In this document: piece by piece, positions 16,339-26,148 of the stretch | Numbering within the stretch: the first letter of the stretch is position 1 | Layout of the letters: each line of letters opens with the position of its first letter | Source of the DNA: CAYHCE01 sp964355015 | GTDB taxonomy: Bacteria > Cyanobacteriota > Cyanobacteriia > PCC-6307 > Cyanobiaceae | Assembly: GCA_964355015.1 (NCBI GenBank) | Contig: CAYHCE010000012.1 | Span: 19,277 to 83,276 of the forward strand | Reading direction: 5' to 3' | Length of the DNA: 64,000 nucleotides | Translations under genes and position numbers: made by a program | The notes under the pieces: model-generated | Database searches by the model: none | What the model was told of the DNA's origin: nothing | What the model saw: the letters and a program-made list of their open reading frames with translations, nothing else

Positions 16339-16949
16339 CAGACCTTCTCCGCGGTGCTGGAGGCGGCAGCTTCCAGCTCGGCCCGGACCTGTTCGGGAAG
16401 CTTGCCGGCACGGGGACGTGACGGGTCCACTCCATGGGGATCGAGCTCACCCTTGGGCAGATAGGCGAGTTCCCGCAGGGCGACCACCGAGGGATCGCTG
16501 GTGACGCTGGTGGGAAGCCGGCCCAGCGCCACGTTGTCGTAGTTGAGGCTGTGGCGATCGAAGACCGCCAGTTCGTACTCCTCGGTCATGGAGAGGCAGT
16601 TGGTGGGGCAGTACTCCACGCAGTTGCCACAGAAGATGCACACACCGAAATCGATAGAGTAGTTGCGCAGTTCCTTCTTCTTCGTCTGCTTGTTCATCGC
16701 CCAGTCAACCACGGGCAGATTGATCGGGCACACCCGAACGCATACCTCGCAGGCAATGCACTTGTCGAACTCGAAATGAATCCTGCCGCGGTACCGCTCC
16801 GAGGGGATCAGCTTTTCATAGGGGTACTGAACCGTGATTGGGCGGCGGCGCAGATGGTCGAAGGTGACCGACAGGCCCTGGGTGATGTAATTCGCCGCAC
16901 TGACGGCGTCCTTGGTGTACTCACCGACCTGTTGAAGGAATCCGAACAT
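16338..16949 (-). CDS. ndhI: NAD(P)H-quinone oxidoreductase iron-sulfur subunit I
   Basis: NdhI is the NuoI-like ferredoxin subunit carrying two [4Fe-4S] clusters on the route to plastoquinone. Both motifs are complete: CIACEVCVRVCP (about residues 64-75) and CIFCGNCVEYCP (about 103-114). The 203-residue length includes a C-terminal extension typical of cyanobacterial NdhI. It lies between ndhA (123 bp upstream) and ndhG. Confidence 0.95.
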   Translation of the reverse strand: MFGFLQQVGEYTKDAVSAANYITQGLSVTFDHLRRRPITVQYPYEKLIPSERYRGRIHFEFDKCIACEVCVRVCPINLPVVDWAMNKQTKKKELRNYSIDFGVCIFCGNCVEYCPTNCLSMTEEYELAVFDRHSLNYDNVALGRLPTSVTSDPSVVALRELAYLPKGELDPHGVDPSRPRAGKLPEQVRAELEAAASSTAEKV

Positions 16950-17072
16950 GGCGTGGGAAGTCGGAAGGGAGGCTATGGAGAGGGGGCAGGGCTCGGCCGA
17001 AGCCGGGGATGGGGCCGAAGGACCGGTCGATCGGCACGTACTTCTACTCAGCCATGATGGCCAGCTGGGGGC

Positions 17073-18248
17073 TCAACCGCCGAAAAAGGCAGGAAAGGCC
17101 AGCTTGAGGGCAGCGGTGACGAGCAGATTGACCAGGGCGATCGGAAGCAGGAACTTCCAGCCCAGATCGAGCAGCTGATCGATCCGGACCCTGGGCAGGG
17201 TCCAGCGCAGCAGGATCGCCACGAACACGAGAAGGTAGGCCTTCAGCACGGTCATGACGATCCCCAGGGAGCCGGTGATCACCTGAACCAGTGGCGCCTC
17301 CACCGACTGGCCCAGGGCGCCGGCCAGCCACTCGACCGGCAGCGGGAAGCCCCACCCCCCCAGATAGAGCACCGCGACCAGCAGGGCGGAGAGCACGAGG
17401 TTGATGTAGCTGCCCAGGTAGAAGAGGGCGAACTTCATGCCGGCGTACTCGGTCTGGTAGCCGGCCACCAGTTCCTCCTCGGCCTCGGGAAGATCGAAAG
17501 GGAGGCGCTCGCACTCGGCCAGGGCGCAGATCCAGAAGATCAGGAAGCCCACCGGCTGGCGCCAGATGTTCCAGCTGAGGATCCCGGCGCCGCTCTGCTG
17601 GTTGACGATGTCGACGGTGCTGAGCGAGTTGCTCATCATCACCACCGCCAGCACGGCAAGGGCCAGAGGGATCTCGTAGCTGATCGACTGGGCCGCGGCC
17701 CGCAGTCCCCCGAGCAGGGAATACTTGTTGTTGCTGGCGTAGCCGCTCATCAACAGGCCGATCGGCTGGATGCTGCTCAGGGCGATCCAGAGGAAAACCC
17801 CGATTCCCACGTCGCTGATCAGCAGGTTCTGGCCGAAGGGCACCACCAGCCAGGAGAGGATCACCGGCACCAGCACCAGCACAGGGCCGAGGGTGAACAG
17901 CAGGCCGTCGGCCCGCACCGGGATCACGTCCTCCTTGAACAGGAGCTTGAGGCCGTCGGCCATGGGCTGGAGAACGCCGAGCGCACCGGCGTACTCAGGG
18001 CCGATCCGCTGCTGCACGGCAGCGGAGATCTTGCGCTCCAGCCAGACGTTGACCAGCACGCCGACCACTGCCGCCACCAACACCAGCAGCATCGGCAACG
18101 GCAGCCAGAGCAGGTGGGCCGTTCCCTGGCTCAGGCCCAGACCCTCCAGGGTCGTGGTGAAGCTGGACTGAAGGTCGAGGCCGGAGCCCGTGGTGCCCAG
18201 CAGAGTGGCCGTTGGCCAGAGGGCGGACAGGGGCTCTGGTGCCGTCAT
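17073..18248 (-). CDS. ndhA: NAD(P)H-quinone oxidoreductase subunit 1 (NdhA)
   Basis: NdhA is the NuoH/ND1-like membrane subunit at the quinone site, with eight or nine hydrophobic segments. Family landmarks are VWLERKISAAVQQRIGPEYA near the first loop, GYASNNKYSLLGGLRAAAQS, ERLPFDLPEAEEELVAGYQT and LRWTLPRVRIDQLLDLGWKF. The ATG at 18248 (MTAPEPLS) is preferred to an in-frame GTG at 18257. Length is 391 residues with an N-terminal extension of about 30 residues before the first helix. It is the first gene of the ndhA-I-G-E operon; citrate synthase lies 45 bp upstream on the same strand. Confidence 0.95.
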   Translation of the reverse strand: MTAPEPLSALWPTATLLGTTGSGLDLQSSFTTTLEGLGLSQGTAHLLWLPLPMLLVLVAAVVGVLVNVWLERKISAAVQQRIGPEYAGALGVLQPMADGLKLLFKEDVIPVRADGLLFTLGPVLVLVPVILSWLVVPFGQNLLISDVGIGVFLWIALSSIQPIGLLMSGYASNNKYSLLGGLRAAAQSISYEIPLALAVLAVVMMSNSLSTVDIVNQQSGAGILSWNIWRQPVGFLIFWICALAECERLPFDLPEAEEELVAGYQTEYAGMKFALFYLGSYINLVLSALLVAVLYLGGWGFPLPVEWLAGALGQSVEAPLVQVITGSLGIVMTVLKAYLLVFVAILLRWTLPRVRIDQLLDLGWKFLLPIALVNLLVTAALKLAFPAFFGG

Positions 18249-18293
18249 GATCACCACCGTGGGGGCTCCTGGATCAGCGAAGGTGCAGGCAAC

Positions 18294-19478
18294 TTAAGCG
18301 CCGGAGCGGGGGTTTCGGGCGTCGAGGGGCAACCAGCGCCGCCCGGACGCGCCCGTGTAGATCTGGGTCGGCCGGTAGATGCGGTTCGCCCCCAGCTGTT
18401 CCTTCCAGTGGGCCAGCCAGCCGGCCACCCTGGCAATGGCGAAGATCGGCGTGAACAGGTCGCGGGGAATACCCAGCTTTCGATACACAAGACCCGAATA
18501 GAAGTCCACGTTGGGGTAGATCCCCTTCGAACCGAGACGCTCGGCGGCCACCGCCTCCACCCGCCGGGCCACGTCGTACATGGCGTCGTGTCCGAAGCGA
18601 TCGAACAGCTGTTCGGCCAGGCCCTGGAGGATCACGGCACGGGGGTCCTTGACCTTGTACTCGCGATGACCGAATCCCATGATCTTCTGCTTCCCTGCGA
18701 TGGCCCGATCCAGATAGGCCTCCACGCCGTCCTCGCTGCCGATCTGCTCGAGCATGGCCAGAACGTCCTCGTTGGCCCCGCCGTGCAGCGGCCCGGCCAG
18801 GGTTCCCACCGCCGAGGCCACCACCGCGTAGGGATCGGTGAGCGTGCTGGCGGTGACCCGGGCGCTGAAGGTGCTGGCGTTGAGGCTGTGCTCGGCGTGG
18901 AGGATCAGGCAGGCATCGAAGATGCGTGCCGCGAGGGGATCGGGCTCCCGCTCGGTGAGCATGTACAGGAAATTGGCCGAGTAGGGCAGGTCGTCGCGGG
19001 GCTGGATCGGATCCTGGCCTTTGCGGATCAGCTGAAACGCCGCCACCATCGTGGGGATCTTGGCGATCAGCCGCACGACCGCGTCGTAGATGTACTCCGG
19101 GTCGTCGAGAGCCCGCCGCGAATAGAACAGCCCCAAGGACGCCGCGCTCGACTGCAACGCGTCCATCGGGTGCCCGTCGGCCGGGAAACACTTCATCATG
19201 TCCCGGATCCGGAAGCTCACCCGGCGGTGCATCTGCACCTCCTGCTCGAAGGCCCTCAGCTGGTCGGCCTCCGGCAGCTCGCCCCAGATCAGCAGGTAGG
19301 TGGTCTCGAGAAAGCTGCTCTGGGCCGCCAGGTCCTCGACACGGTAGCCGCGGTACGTGAGCAGTCCTTGCAGGCCGTCGATGTCACAGATGGCCGACTG
19401 GGTGGCCGGCACCCCCTCCAGACCGGGACGGAAGACCGGCCCAGCCTCGGCAGCCGACCGGCTTGCCTCCACCACCAT
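18294..19478 (-). CDS. gltA: Citrate synthase
   Basis: Citrate synthase condenses acetyl-CoA with oxaloacetate at the entry to the (branched) cyanobacterial TCA cycle. The 394-residue product has the three catalytic regions: LHAEHSLNAS, AGPLHGGANE with GFGHREYKVKDPR (second His), and YPNVDFYSG (catalytic Asp). Length corresponds to the short, type-II-like bacterial form. It lies 45 bp upstream of ndhA on the same strand, so cotranscription with the ndh operon is possible. The start follows the extra N-terminal Ala-rich stretch of picocyanobacterial proteins. Confidence 0.95.
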   Translation of the reverse strand: MVVEASRSAAEAGPVFRPGLEGVPATQSAICDIDGLQGLLTYRGYRVEDLAAQSSFLETTYLLIWGELPEADQLRAFEQEVQMHRRVSFRIRDMMKCFPADGHPMDALQSSAASLGLFYSRRALDDPEYIYDAVVRLIAKIPTMVAAFQLIRKGQDPIQPRDDLPYSANFLYMLTEREPDPLAARIFDACLILHAEHSLNASTFSARVTASTLTDPYAVVASAVGTLAGPLHGGANEDVLAMLEQIGSEDGVEAYLDRAIAGKQKIMGFGHREYKVKDPRAVILQGLAEQLFDRFGHDAMYDVARRVEAVAAERLGSKGIYPNVDFYSGLVYRKLGIPRDLFTPIFAIARVAGWLAHWKEQLGANRIYRPTQIYTGASGRRWLPLDARNPRSGA

Positions 19479-19548
19479 GCCCCAAACGCGCAGCAGGACT
19501 ACGAAACTTAGGCCGGATAGCGCCGGTCATGCCGTAGCCCTGCCGACA

Positions 19549-19571
19549 GCCCTCGGGCCTCCGCCGAGGGC
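19549..19571. terminator. GC-rich hairpin between sixA end and gltA start
   Basis: A perfect 8-bp inverted repeat (19549-19556 GCCCTCGG with 19564-19571 CCGAGGGC) encloses a 7-nt loop. It lies 17 bp past the sixA stop and upstream of gltA, both on the minus strand. There is no T-run, so it could be a weak sixA terminator or part of the gltA 5' region. Confidence 0.35.
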
Positions 19572-19587
19572 AGGGATCTCACCCTCC

Positions 19588-20106
19588 TCAGGTGGAGCGC
19601 AGCAGGCAGCGGGGGGTCAGCAGCAGGGTGAGGCAGCCCTGGCCGACGGCGGCAGCCGCGGCCAGGGCTGGCAGTTCCAGGAGAGCCACCCCGGCCTTCT
19701 TCAGCCGCAGGGCCCCAGCCGGCGCCCCGCAGAGCCGGGCTGCCAGCAGGCTGAGGTCTGGCTCGTGACCCACCAGTGCCAGCCGTTGTCCCGCTGACAG
19801 AGGCCCGCCCCCGCTCAGCCAGTGCCGCAGCAGAGGGAGGGGATCACCCTGGGGCGCCAGCTCCGTGGCCAGATCCAGGCCCGCAGCCAGACCTCCCTCC
19901 CTGGCGATCTCGGCCGTCTGGCGGGCCCGCACCAGGGGACTGGAGAGAATATGGCTGCAGCCCAGCTCAAGCGCCACCAGCCTCTCCACCACCTGGGCAG
20001 TGCGCCGCCGTCCCTCCGGGGTGAGGGCGCGCCGGTCGTCGGGCAGTCCCGCGCCGCGGTCCTGAGCGATGCCGTGGCGCAGCAGCAGCAACTCGAAGGG
20101 GGCCAT
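19588..20106 (-). CDS. sixA: Phosphohistidine phosphatase SixA-like
   Basis: A histidine-phosphatase family protein of 172 residues. The phosphate-accepting motif is LLLLRHGIAQ at residues 5-14, followed by SSPLVRARQTAEI and the second catalytic His in LVGHEPDLSLL. The short form with this layout is SixA, which removes phosphate from His residues of signalling proteins; substrates here are unknown. The ATG at 20106 (MAPFELLLLRHG) is preferred to a TTG at 20115. It follows the DUF3352 gene by 5 bp and is probably cotranscribed with it. Confidence 0.82.
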   Translation of the reverse strand: MAPFELLLLRHGIAQDRGAGLPDDRRALTPEGRRRTAQVVERLVALELGCSHILSSPLVRARQTAEIAREGGLAAGLDLATELAPQGDPLPLLRHWLSGGGPLSAGQRLALVGHEPDLSLLAARLCGAPAGALRLKKAGVALLELPALAAAAAVGQGCLTLLLTPRCLLRST

Positions 20107-20111
20107 TCGGA

Positions 20112-21779
20112 TCAACCAAGCTCCAGCCGGGCGTGCAGAGCCAGCACGGGAGTGTCCGCTGGAGTGGCTCCACTACCCACCACCATGGCAGGCGGAAGGG
20201 AGTCTGCTTCGAGACTGAGGGCCAGCCCCCGGACCCTGGAGCCCAGGGGACTGCCGGCCAGGCTGGTGAGCAGCCGCCAGGGCTGCCACTGGCTGAGAAC
20301 CCGCCTGGCCGGATCAGGGGCCATCGCCCACTGCAGCGGGGCGAGTGGGTGGGCCAGGGCCTCCAACTGGGCGAGGCGCTGCCGCGGCGGGGCGCGGTCC
20401 TCGAGCTGATCGTCGAGCGCGGCCAGGCCCTCCGCCCACCAGGCCCGGTCCACCTGCTGCAGGCGCGCTCCGGCCACTGTCGCCTGCAGCCGATCGGGAT
20501 CGCCCTTGGCGGAGCGGGGTTCGAGGCGGGTCCAGACCTGCAGGGACCGGCCGGAGCGGCGCAGCGGAGCAACGATGAATCCCTGATCGGCAAGCCTGGG
20601 CTGAATCCTGTCGGGGGAGGGCTGGTCGGCTGCAGTGGCCAGCAGCCATCCCTCCGGCCGCTGGCTCCAGAGCAGGGGGCCCTGGTCCCCTGCCGCCACC
20701 AGCGGCGGCAGGGGACCCCCCAGGCGCATCAGCGCCTCCTCCAGCAGAGGACCCAGCAGGGTCCGCCAGTGATCGGGATCGACGCCGGAATCCGGATCCG
20801 AATCTTCCGTGGCCAGCAGGGAGGCCGGGTTCTGCACCAGGGCGAGGCTGACCACCGGGCCGCGCAGAGAGGACGTCAGATCAAGCCCCGGGTCCAGCCG
20901 CAGGGGAGGCAACGGCTGGCGAAGGGCGAGCAGGGCCTCCAGATCGAGAGCAGCGCCTTGCGGCGAGAGGGCGGCCATCAGCTCGCCCACACCGGCAGCG
21001 GCGATGACCGAGTCGGGCAGCCCGAGCCAGTCCTCGAAGGCCTCGGGGCGGGCCGTGAGCAGGGCCACGCCCGTCGGCAACCGCTCCAGGGCAGCCCCGA
21101 GGGCGAGGTTGCCTGCCTGGTTGAGTTCGTCGATCTGGGACACGTCCAGCGCCTGCTCCAGCACGCCCCGGCCCGAGGCGATCAGCACCAGCTGGTCGTC
21201 GATCAGGGCCGTGGCCAGGGGCCTGGAGGACTGACCGGCCAGGGCGCCCCGGCCACTGATCAGCCCCATGCCCCGATAGCTGCTGATCTGCAGGGCGGTG
21301 CCGGCCAGGCTGCGGGTCTGCCAGAAGCGCTGCAGAAAGCGCCGGGCCCCCTCCGGATCGCGGCTGCGCAGAGCCAGCAGCCAGCCGGTGGGGCCGCCAC
21401 TGCCCTCGGGGGCCAGCACGGCCAGGCTGGTTTCGGCTCCGAGCCAGCCGGCCAGCTCGTCTGAATAGTCGAGACCGGCACTGGCGAAGGCCCCGTCGCG
21501 CAGGCGATCGAGGGCAGCCGCCGCCTCGCGCCGCTGGCGGGGAGGAGCTACAGCACGGGCATAGGCGGCCAGCCGATCGGGTGGGACCAGCAGGTGCAGG
21601 CTGAGGGGCGCGTTGCGGGGAACGAAGCGGGCTGCCAGAGGCAGCTGCAGACTGTGTTGCTGGAGGCGGAGCGGGCTCCGCCGCAGGGTCAGCCACCAGC
21701 CGCCCATGCCCAGGGAGAGCAGCAGCAGCGCCACCGCCAGCACAACCGCCAGGAAAGGGCGGGCCTTCATGGGCCGCAC
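20112..21779 (-). CDS. DUF3352-domain membrane-anchored protein
   Basis: This 555-residue protein has one N-terminal transmembrane anchor (about residues 9-30, LAVVLAVALLLLSLGMGGWW), then a large extracytoplasmic domain with the DUF3352 pattern: FVPRNAPLSLHLLVPPDRLA near the start, GAETSLAVLAPE, and repeated VWTRLEP/GLAALDD segments. This family is widespread in cyanobacteria and its function is unknown; the recognition is from memory. It precedes sixA by 5 bp on the same strand, and is divergent from the rhodanese gene. Confidence 0.75.
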   Translation of the reverse strand: MRPMKARPFLAVVLAVALLLLSLGMGGWWLTLRRSPLRLQQHSLQLPLAARFVPRNAPLSLHLLVPPDRLAAYARAVAPPRQRREAAAALDRLRDGAFASAGLDYSDELAGWLGAETSLAVLAPEGSGGPTGWLLALRSRDPEGARRFLQRFWQTRSLAGTALQISSYRGMGLISGRGALAGQSSRPLATALIDDQLVLIASGRGVLEQALDVSQIDELNQAGNLALGAALERLPTGVALLTARPEAFEDWLGLPDSVIAAAGVGELMAALSPQGAALDLEALLALRQPLPPLRLDPGLDLTSSLRGPVVSLALVQNPASLLATEDSDPDSGVDPDHWRTLLGPLLEEALMRLGGPLPPLVAAGDQGPLLWSQRPEGWLLATAADQPSPDRIQPRLADQGFIVAPLRRSGRSLQVWTRLEPRSAKGDPDRLQATVAGARLQQVDRAWWAEGLAALDDQLEDRAPPRQRLAQLEALAHPLAPLQWAMAPDPARRVLSQWQPWRLLTSLAGSPLGSRVRGLALSLEADSLPPAMVVGSGATPADTPVLALHARLELG

Positions 21780-21843
21780 GCAGGAGTGGACTCATCTTTA
21801 TGCATCACGCCTCCCGTTGACATCCCCAATCGCGATCGAGCCG

Positions 21844-22200
21844 ATGACCTCCCAACCCCTGACACCCCGTACGATCAGGGCCACCGAGCTGCAGCAGCGC
21901 CTGGCTGCGGGCGAAGCTCTCCAGCTGGTGGACGTGCGCGAACCGGCCGAACTGGACTGGGCGGCCCTGCCCCACCCGGTGGTGCATCTGCCCCTGAGCC
22001 GTTCGGCGGACTGGCTGGAGCGGATCGACTCCCTGCTCGATCGCGATCGGGAAGTGGTGGTGCTCTGCCACGCGGGCATCCGCAGCTGGCAGTTCGGCTG
22101 CTGGCTGATCGAGGTTCAGGGGTATGGCCTGGTGGCGAACCTGCAGGGTGGGATCGACGCCTGGAGCGTGGAGGTGGATCCGGCAGTGCCTCGCTACTGA
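21844..22200 (+). CDS. Rhodanese-like domain protein
   Basis: A single-domain rhodanese of 118 residues. The N-terminal half has LVDVREPAELDWAALP and the active-site loop is VLCHAGIRSWQ, with the catalytic Cys followed by the CxxGxR pattern; the C-terminal LQGGIDAWSVEVDP is also typical. Such proteins transfer sulfane sulfur or sense redox state; the acceptor is unknown. The ATG at 21844 was chosen; the frame is open upstream over the DUF3352 gene, where it is only a shadow. It is followed 127 bp later by hrcA. Confidence 0.85.
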   Translation: MTSQPLTPRTIRATELQQRLAAGEALQLVDVREPAELDWAALPHPVVHLPLSRSADWLERIDSLLDRDREVVVLCHAGIRSWQFGCWLIEVQGYGLVANLQGGIDAWSVEVDPAVPRY

Positions 22201-22327
22201 GGGGAGGTGCCGGACGAGAGGGAAGAGAGGGCGAAGAGAGGGCGAATGTGCGAACGGCCACGACAGACCCATCCCTTCCCCTCCGTTTCTCCGTACCATC
22301 ACGGCAAGTCGTGCGTGCTTACCGCCC

Positions 22328-23329
22328 TTGCTCACCCTGCCCCGCCGCCATCAGCAGGTGTTGCAGGCCACCGTGCAGCACTATGTGGACACGATGGAGC
22401 CGGTGGGCAGCCAGACGCTGGTGCGGCGCTTCGGGTTTCCGGCCAGCCCGGCCACGGTCCGCTCCGCAATGGGAGCGCTCGAACAGCGGGGCCTGCTGGT
22501 GCAACCCCACACATCGGCCGGAAGGATCCCGAGCCAGAAAGGCTACCGCCTCTATGTCGACGCCCTTCTGCCGGCTCCGGGGGCTGGAGCCCTGCAGCTG
22601 GAGCGGGAACTGCTGGGGCTGAGCCTGCAGTGGGCAGCCCTCGATGATCTGCTGCTGCAGCTGGCCCGGCGCCTGGCCGATCTGACCGGCCTGATGAGCC
22701 TGATCACCCGGCCGCAGCGCTCCGAACCGTGTATACAGGCGATCCGGCTCGTTCCCTACGGCGAGCGGCTGCTGGTGGTGCTCGTGGAGAACGCTCTTGT
22801 GGCCAGCAGCCTGAATGTACGGCTGCCGGCCGGTGCGATCCCGGAACTCCCGGCCCTGGAGAGGTGGCTGCTGGCGGAGCTGCAGGAGGGAACGGGAGAA
22901 GCGATCCGCTGGGAGGCTCTCCCCTCACAGCTTCACACCAGCGGGGGTGTGCTGCGCCAGGCCCTGCACAGCCATCGTCAGGCTCGCGGCGCCGAGAGTG
23001 ACGGTGCCGTCGCCCTGGGCCTGGGCGGTCTGCTGGCCCAGCCCGAGTTCAGCCGTTCCTCCACCCTGCGGCCGCTGCTTCAGCTGGTGGAGGAAGAGCC
23101 CCAGCAACTGCTGCAACCGGAGGGGATGGGGGCAGAGGAGAACATCTGGATCGGCGCCGAGCACCCACACCCCGCCCTGCGCCAGTGCGCCGTGGTCAAG
23201 GCCCGCTACCGCACCGGTGATGGCAGCGAGGGGCAGGTTGCCCTCGTGGGGCCGATGCGGATGGCCTATGCCACCGCTCTGGCGGCCGTGCGGTCGGTGG
23301 CCACTAGCCTGCAACTTCTGCTGAGCTGA
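22328..23329 (+). CDS. hrcA: Heat-inducible transcription repressor HrcA
   Basis: HrcA represses groESL and related chaperone genes by binding CIRCE operators. The N-terminal winged HTH is recognisable (LPRRHQQVLQATVQHYVDTM, then GSQTLVRRFG, PATVRSAMGALEQRGLL, PHTSAGRIPSQKGYR, a near-invariant HrcA stretch). The C-terminal part includes EENIWIGAEHPHPALRQCAV and GPMRMAYATALAAV. Homology begins next to a TTG at 22328, giving 333 residues; no ATG or GTG fits. I see no CIRCE element upstream. The Anbu gene starts 12 bp after its stop. Confidence 0.9.
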   Translation: MLTLPRRHQQVLQATVQHYVDTMEPVGSQTLVRRFGFPASPATVRSAMGALEQRGLLVQPHTSAGRIPSQKGYRLYVDALLPAPGAGALQLERELLGLSLQWAALDDLLLQLARRLADLTGLMSLITRPQRSEPCIQAIRLVPYGERLLVVLVENALVASSLNVRLPAGAIPELPALERWLLAELQEGTGEAIRWEALPSQLHTSGGVLRQALHSHRQARGAESDGAVALGLGGLLAQPEFSRSSTLRPLLQLVEEEPQQLLQPEGMGAEENIWIGAEHPHPALRQCAVVKARYRTGDGSEGQVALVGPMRMAYATALAAVRSVATSLQLLLS

Positions 23330-23341
23330 AGGCCCGAGGGG

Positions 23342-24166
23342 ATGACCTACTGCGTGGGGTTCTGGCTCGAGGACGGCCTGGTGATGGCCTCCGACTCCCG
23401 TACCAATGCGGGGGTCGACTACATCTCCTCGTATCGCAAGCTGCACGTGTTCCAGCCGGCTCACGACCGGCTGTTCCTGTTGCTGGCGGCTGGCAATCTG
23501 GCCACTACCCAGGCCGTTCTCAACCGCATCAACCGCAACCTCAACCAGGCCCGGCGCGATGGGAGCCCTTCCCAGGCAGGGGCGCTGAACTCCTTGAGGC
23601 CCGGGGCTTCCCCTGACTCCCTTGCCCATGATTTTCTGACCGCCAACTATCTGTTCGAGGTGGCTGACTACATCGGCCGGCTGAGCGTGGCCGTGCAGCA
23701 GGAAAATCACTCGGCCCTGCACCAGGTCGGCGCCAGTGGAGAGGCCAATTTCATCCTTGGCGGTCAGATCGCCGGCCAGGCCCATGGCCTGTACCAGATC
23801 TATCCCCAGGGCAATGCGATCATGGCAACGCCAGAAACGCCCTTCCTGCAGATCGGCGAGAGCAAGTACGGCAAGCCTCCGCTCGACGGTGTCGGCCACT
23901 GCCGGCTGTCGCTGGAGGATGCAGCCCGGCTCTGCCTCGTCTCCCAGGTGATCACACGACGGTCGAATCTGACCGTGGGCCCTCCGTTCGAAGTGGCCCT
24001 CTATCCCCGCGACAGCCTGACGATCTCCCATCACCAGAAGCTGGAACGGGGCGCGCCCGAGATCAGCGAGATCAACAAGGTCTGGATCGAGAGTCAGCGC
24101 CAGGCACTACAGCGTTTGCCCCGCTTCCCCTGGGAGCAGGCCGAAGCCATCGCGGCCCAGGGATAG
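23342..24166 (+). CDS. Anbu-type proteasome-like peptidase
   Basis: This 274-residue protein belongs to the Ntn-hydrolase proteasome family and matches Anbu (ancestral beta subunit). The N-terminus MTYCVGFWLEDGLVMASDSR places the predicted nucleophile Thr at residue 2, exposed by Met removal, followed by the Asp of SDSR and the Lys of SYRKLHVF. LLLAAGNLATTQAVLNRINR is also typical. Anbu forms open helical rings rather than closed proteasome barrels; cellular substrates are unknown. In many bacteria Anbu sits with ATP-grasp, alpha-E and transglutaminase-like genes; none are seen here, where its neighbour is hrcA. It converges on trpB with a 6-bp gap. Confidence 0.85.
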   Translation: MTYCVGFWLEDGLVMASDSRTNAGVDYISSYRKLHVFQPAHDRLFLLLAAGNLATTQAVLNRINRNLNQARRDGSPSQAGALNSLRPGASPDSLAHDFLTANYLFEVADYIGRLSVAVQQENHSALHQVGASGEANFILGGQIAGQAHGLYQIYPQGNAIMATPETPFLQIGESKYGKPPLDGVGHCRLSLEDAARLCLVSQVITRRSNLTVGPPFEVALYPRDSLTISHHQKLERGAPEISEINKVWIESQRQALQRLPRFPWEQAEAIAAQG

Positions 24167-24172
24167 GGCGGA

Positions 24173-25432
<1,260 letters not shown>

Positions 25433-25458
25433 CGGTGGCGGGTCGGGGTGCCTGCAGC

Positions 25459-25689
25459 CTAGGAAGGGGGCCGGGGCGACACCGGCGGCGGTGGGGGCGG
25501 CAGGGGCGGCCAGCCGAGTGGCATATCGATGCGGGGGCGCCGGAAACGGCCGCCGCAGGGAGGCGCTTCGACCATCGAGAACCGGAGGGACGGATCGTCC
25601 GGGGCCACCAGCGGCCGGCACTGCGCCGGCATGGGCTGGGGCTCCAGGTCGAGGCGGATCATCTCAAGACGGGCCGGCGGCAGATCCAT
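25459..25689 (-). CDS. Possible small hypothetical protein upstream of trpB
   Basis: In the 303-bp gap between trpB and the SUI1 gene a minus-strand frame can be read from an ATG at 25689 for 76 residues. It starts MDLPPARLEMIRLDLEPQP, continues with CRPLVAPDDPSLRFSMVEAP and ends in a run of eight prolines. The first 60 residues look protein-like, and the frame fits the gap exactly, ending 26 bp before the trpB start. No family is recognised and the proline tail lowers confidence. Confidence 0.4.
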   Translation of the reverse strand: MDLPPARLEMIRLDLEPQPMPAQCRPLVAPDDPSLRFSMVEAPPCGGRFRRPRIDMPLGWPPLPPPPPPVSPRPPS

Positions 25690-25735
25690 CCACCCAGGGT
25701 GCGCTGTGATGGGAGGCGTAGCGGCGGCGGCGACC

Positions 25736-26062
25736 ATGGGCAAGGGGGGCTGGCAGGAATTCAGCAGGCCGAAGAGCACCGACCGCCCGTCAGGGCCGGA
25801 GCGAGAGGCCACGGGCCGTTCCCGGCAGCAGGTGCGGGTGCAGCGCACCAAGGCGGGCAAAGGGGGAAAGCTGGTGACGGCGATCACCGGCCTGGAGATC
25901 GCCGAAGCCGAGGGCAAGACCCTGCTGAAGCAGCTCAAGGCGACAGCCGGCACCGGCGGCAGCTTCAAAGGCGGGGTGATCGAGCTGCAGGGCGATCAGC
26001 TGGCCGTGGCTCTGGCAGCCCTGACCGAAGCCGGCTTCCGTCCGAAGCAGGCGGGGGGCTGA
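25736..26062 (+). CDS. SUI1/eIF1-like translation factor (YciH family)
   Basis: The 108-residue product has a disordered N-terminus (MGKGGWQEFSRPKST) followed by an SUI1 fold: VRVQRTKAGKGGKLVTAITG, then EGKTLLKQLKATAGTGGSFK and GVIELQGDQLAVALAALTEA. These match bacterial YciH/eIF1 proteins, which can influence start-codon selection. The ATG at 25736 was taken because MGKGGWQEF is the family start; other in-frame ATGs upstream (e.g. 25709) are possible. It is followed by cysC, 86 bp downstream on the same strand. Confidence 0.85.
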   Translation: MGKGGWQEFSRPKSTDRPSGPEREATGRSRQQVRVQRTKAGKGGKLVTAITGLEIAEAEGKTLLKQLKATAGTGGSFKGGVIELQGDQLAVALAALTEAGFRPKQAGG

Positions 26063-26148
26063 GCAGATCATCACTTTCGGCGACCCCGAGCCGCCGGATC
26101 TGTCAGCAGCCACAATGCCACTGGATTCGCTCGCTTCCCCACCTTTCC

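Noticed and set aside
22201..22327. A CIRCE operator upstream of hrcA
   Set aside because: No TTAGCACTC-N9-GAGTGCTAA-like inverted repeat is visible in the gap.
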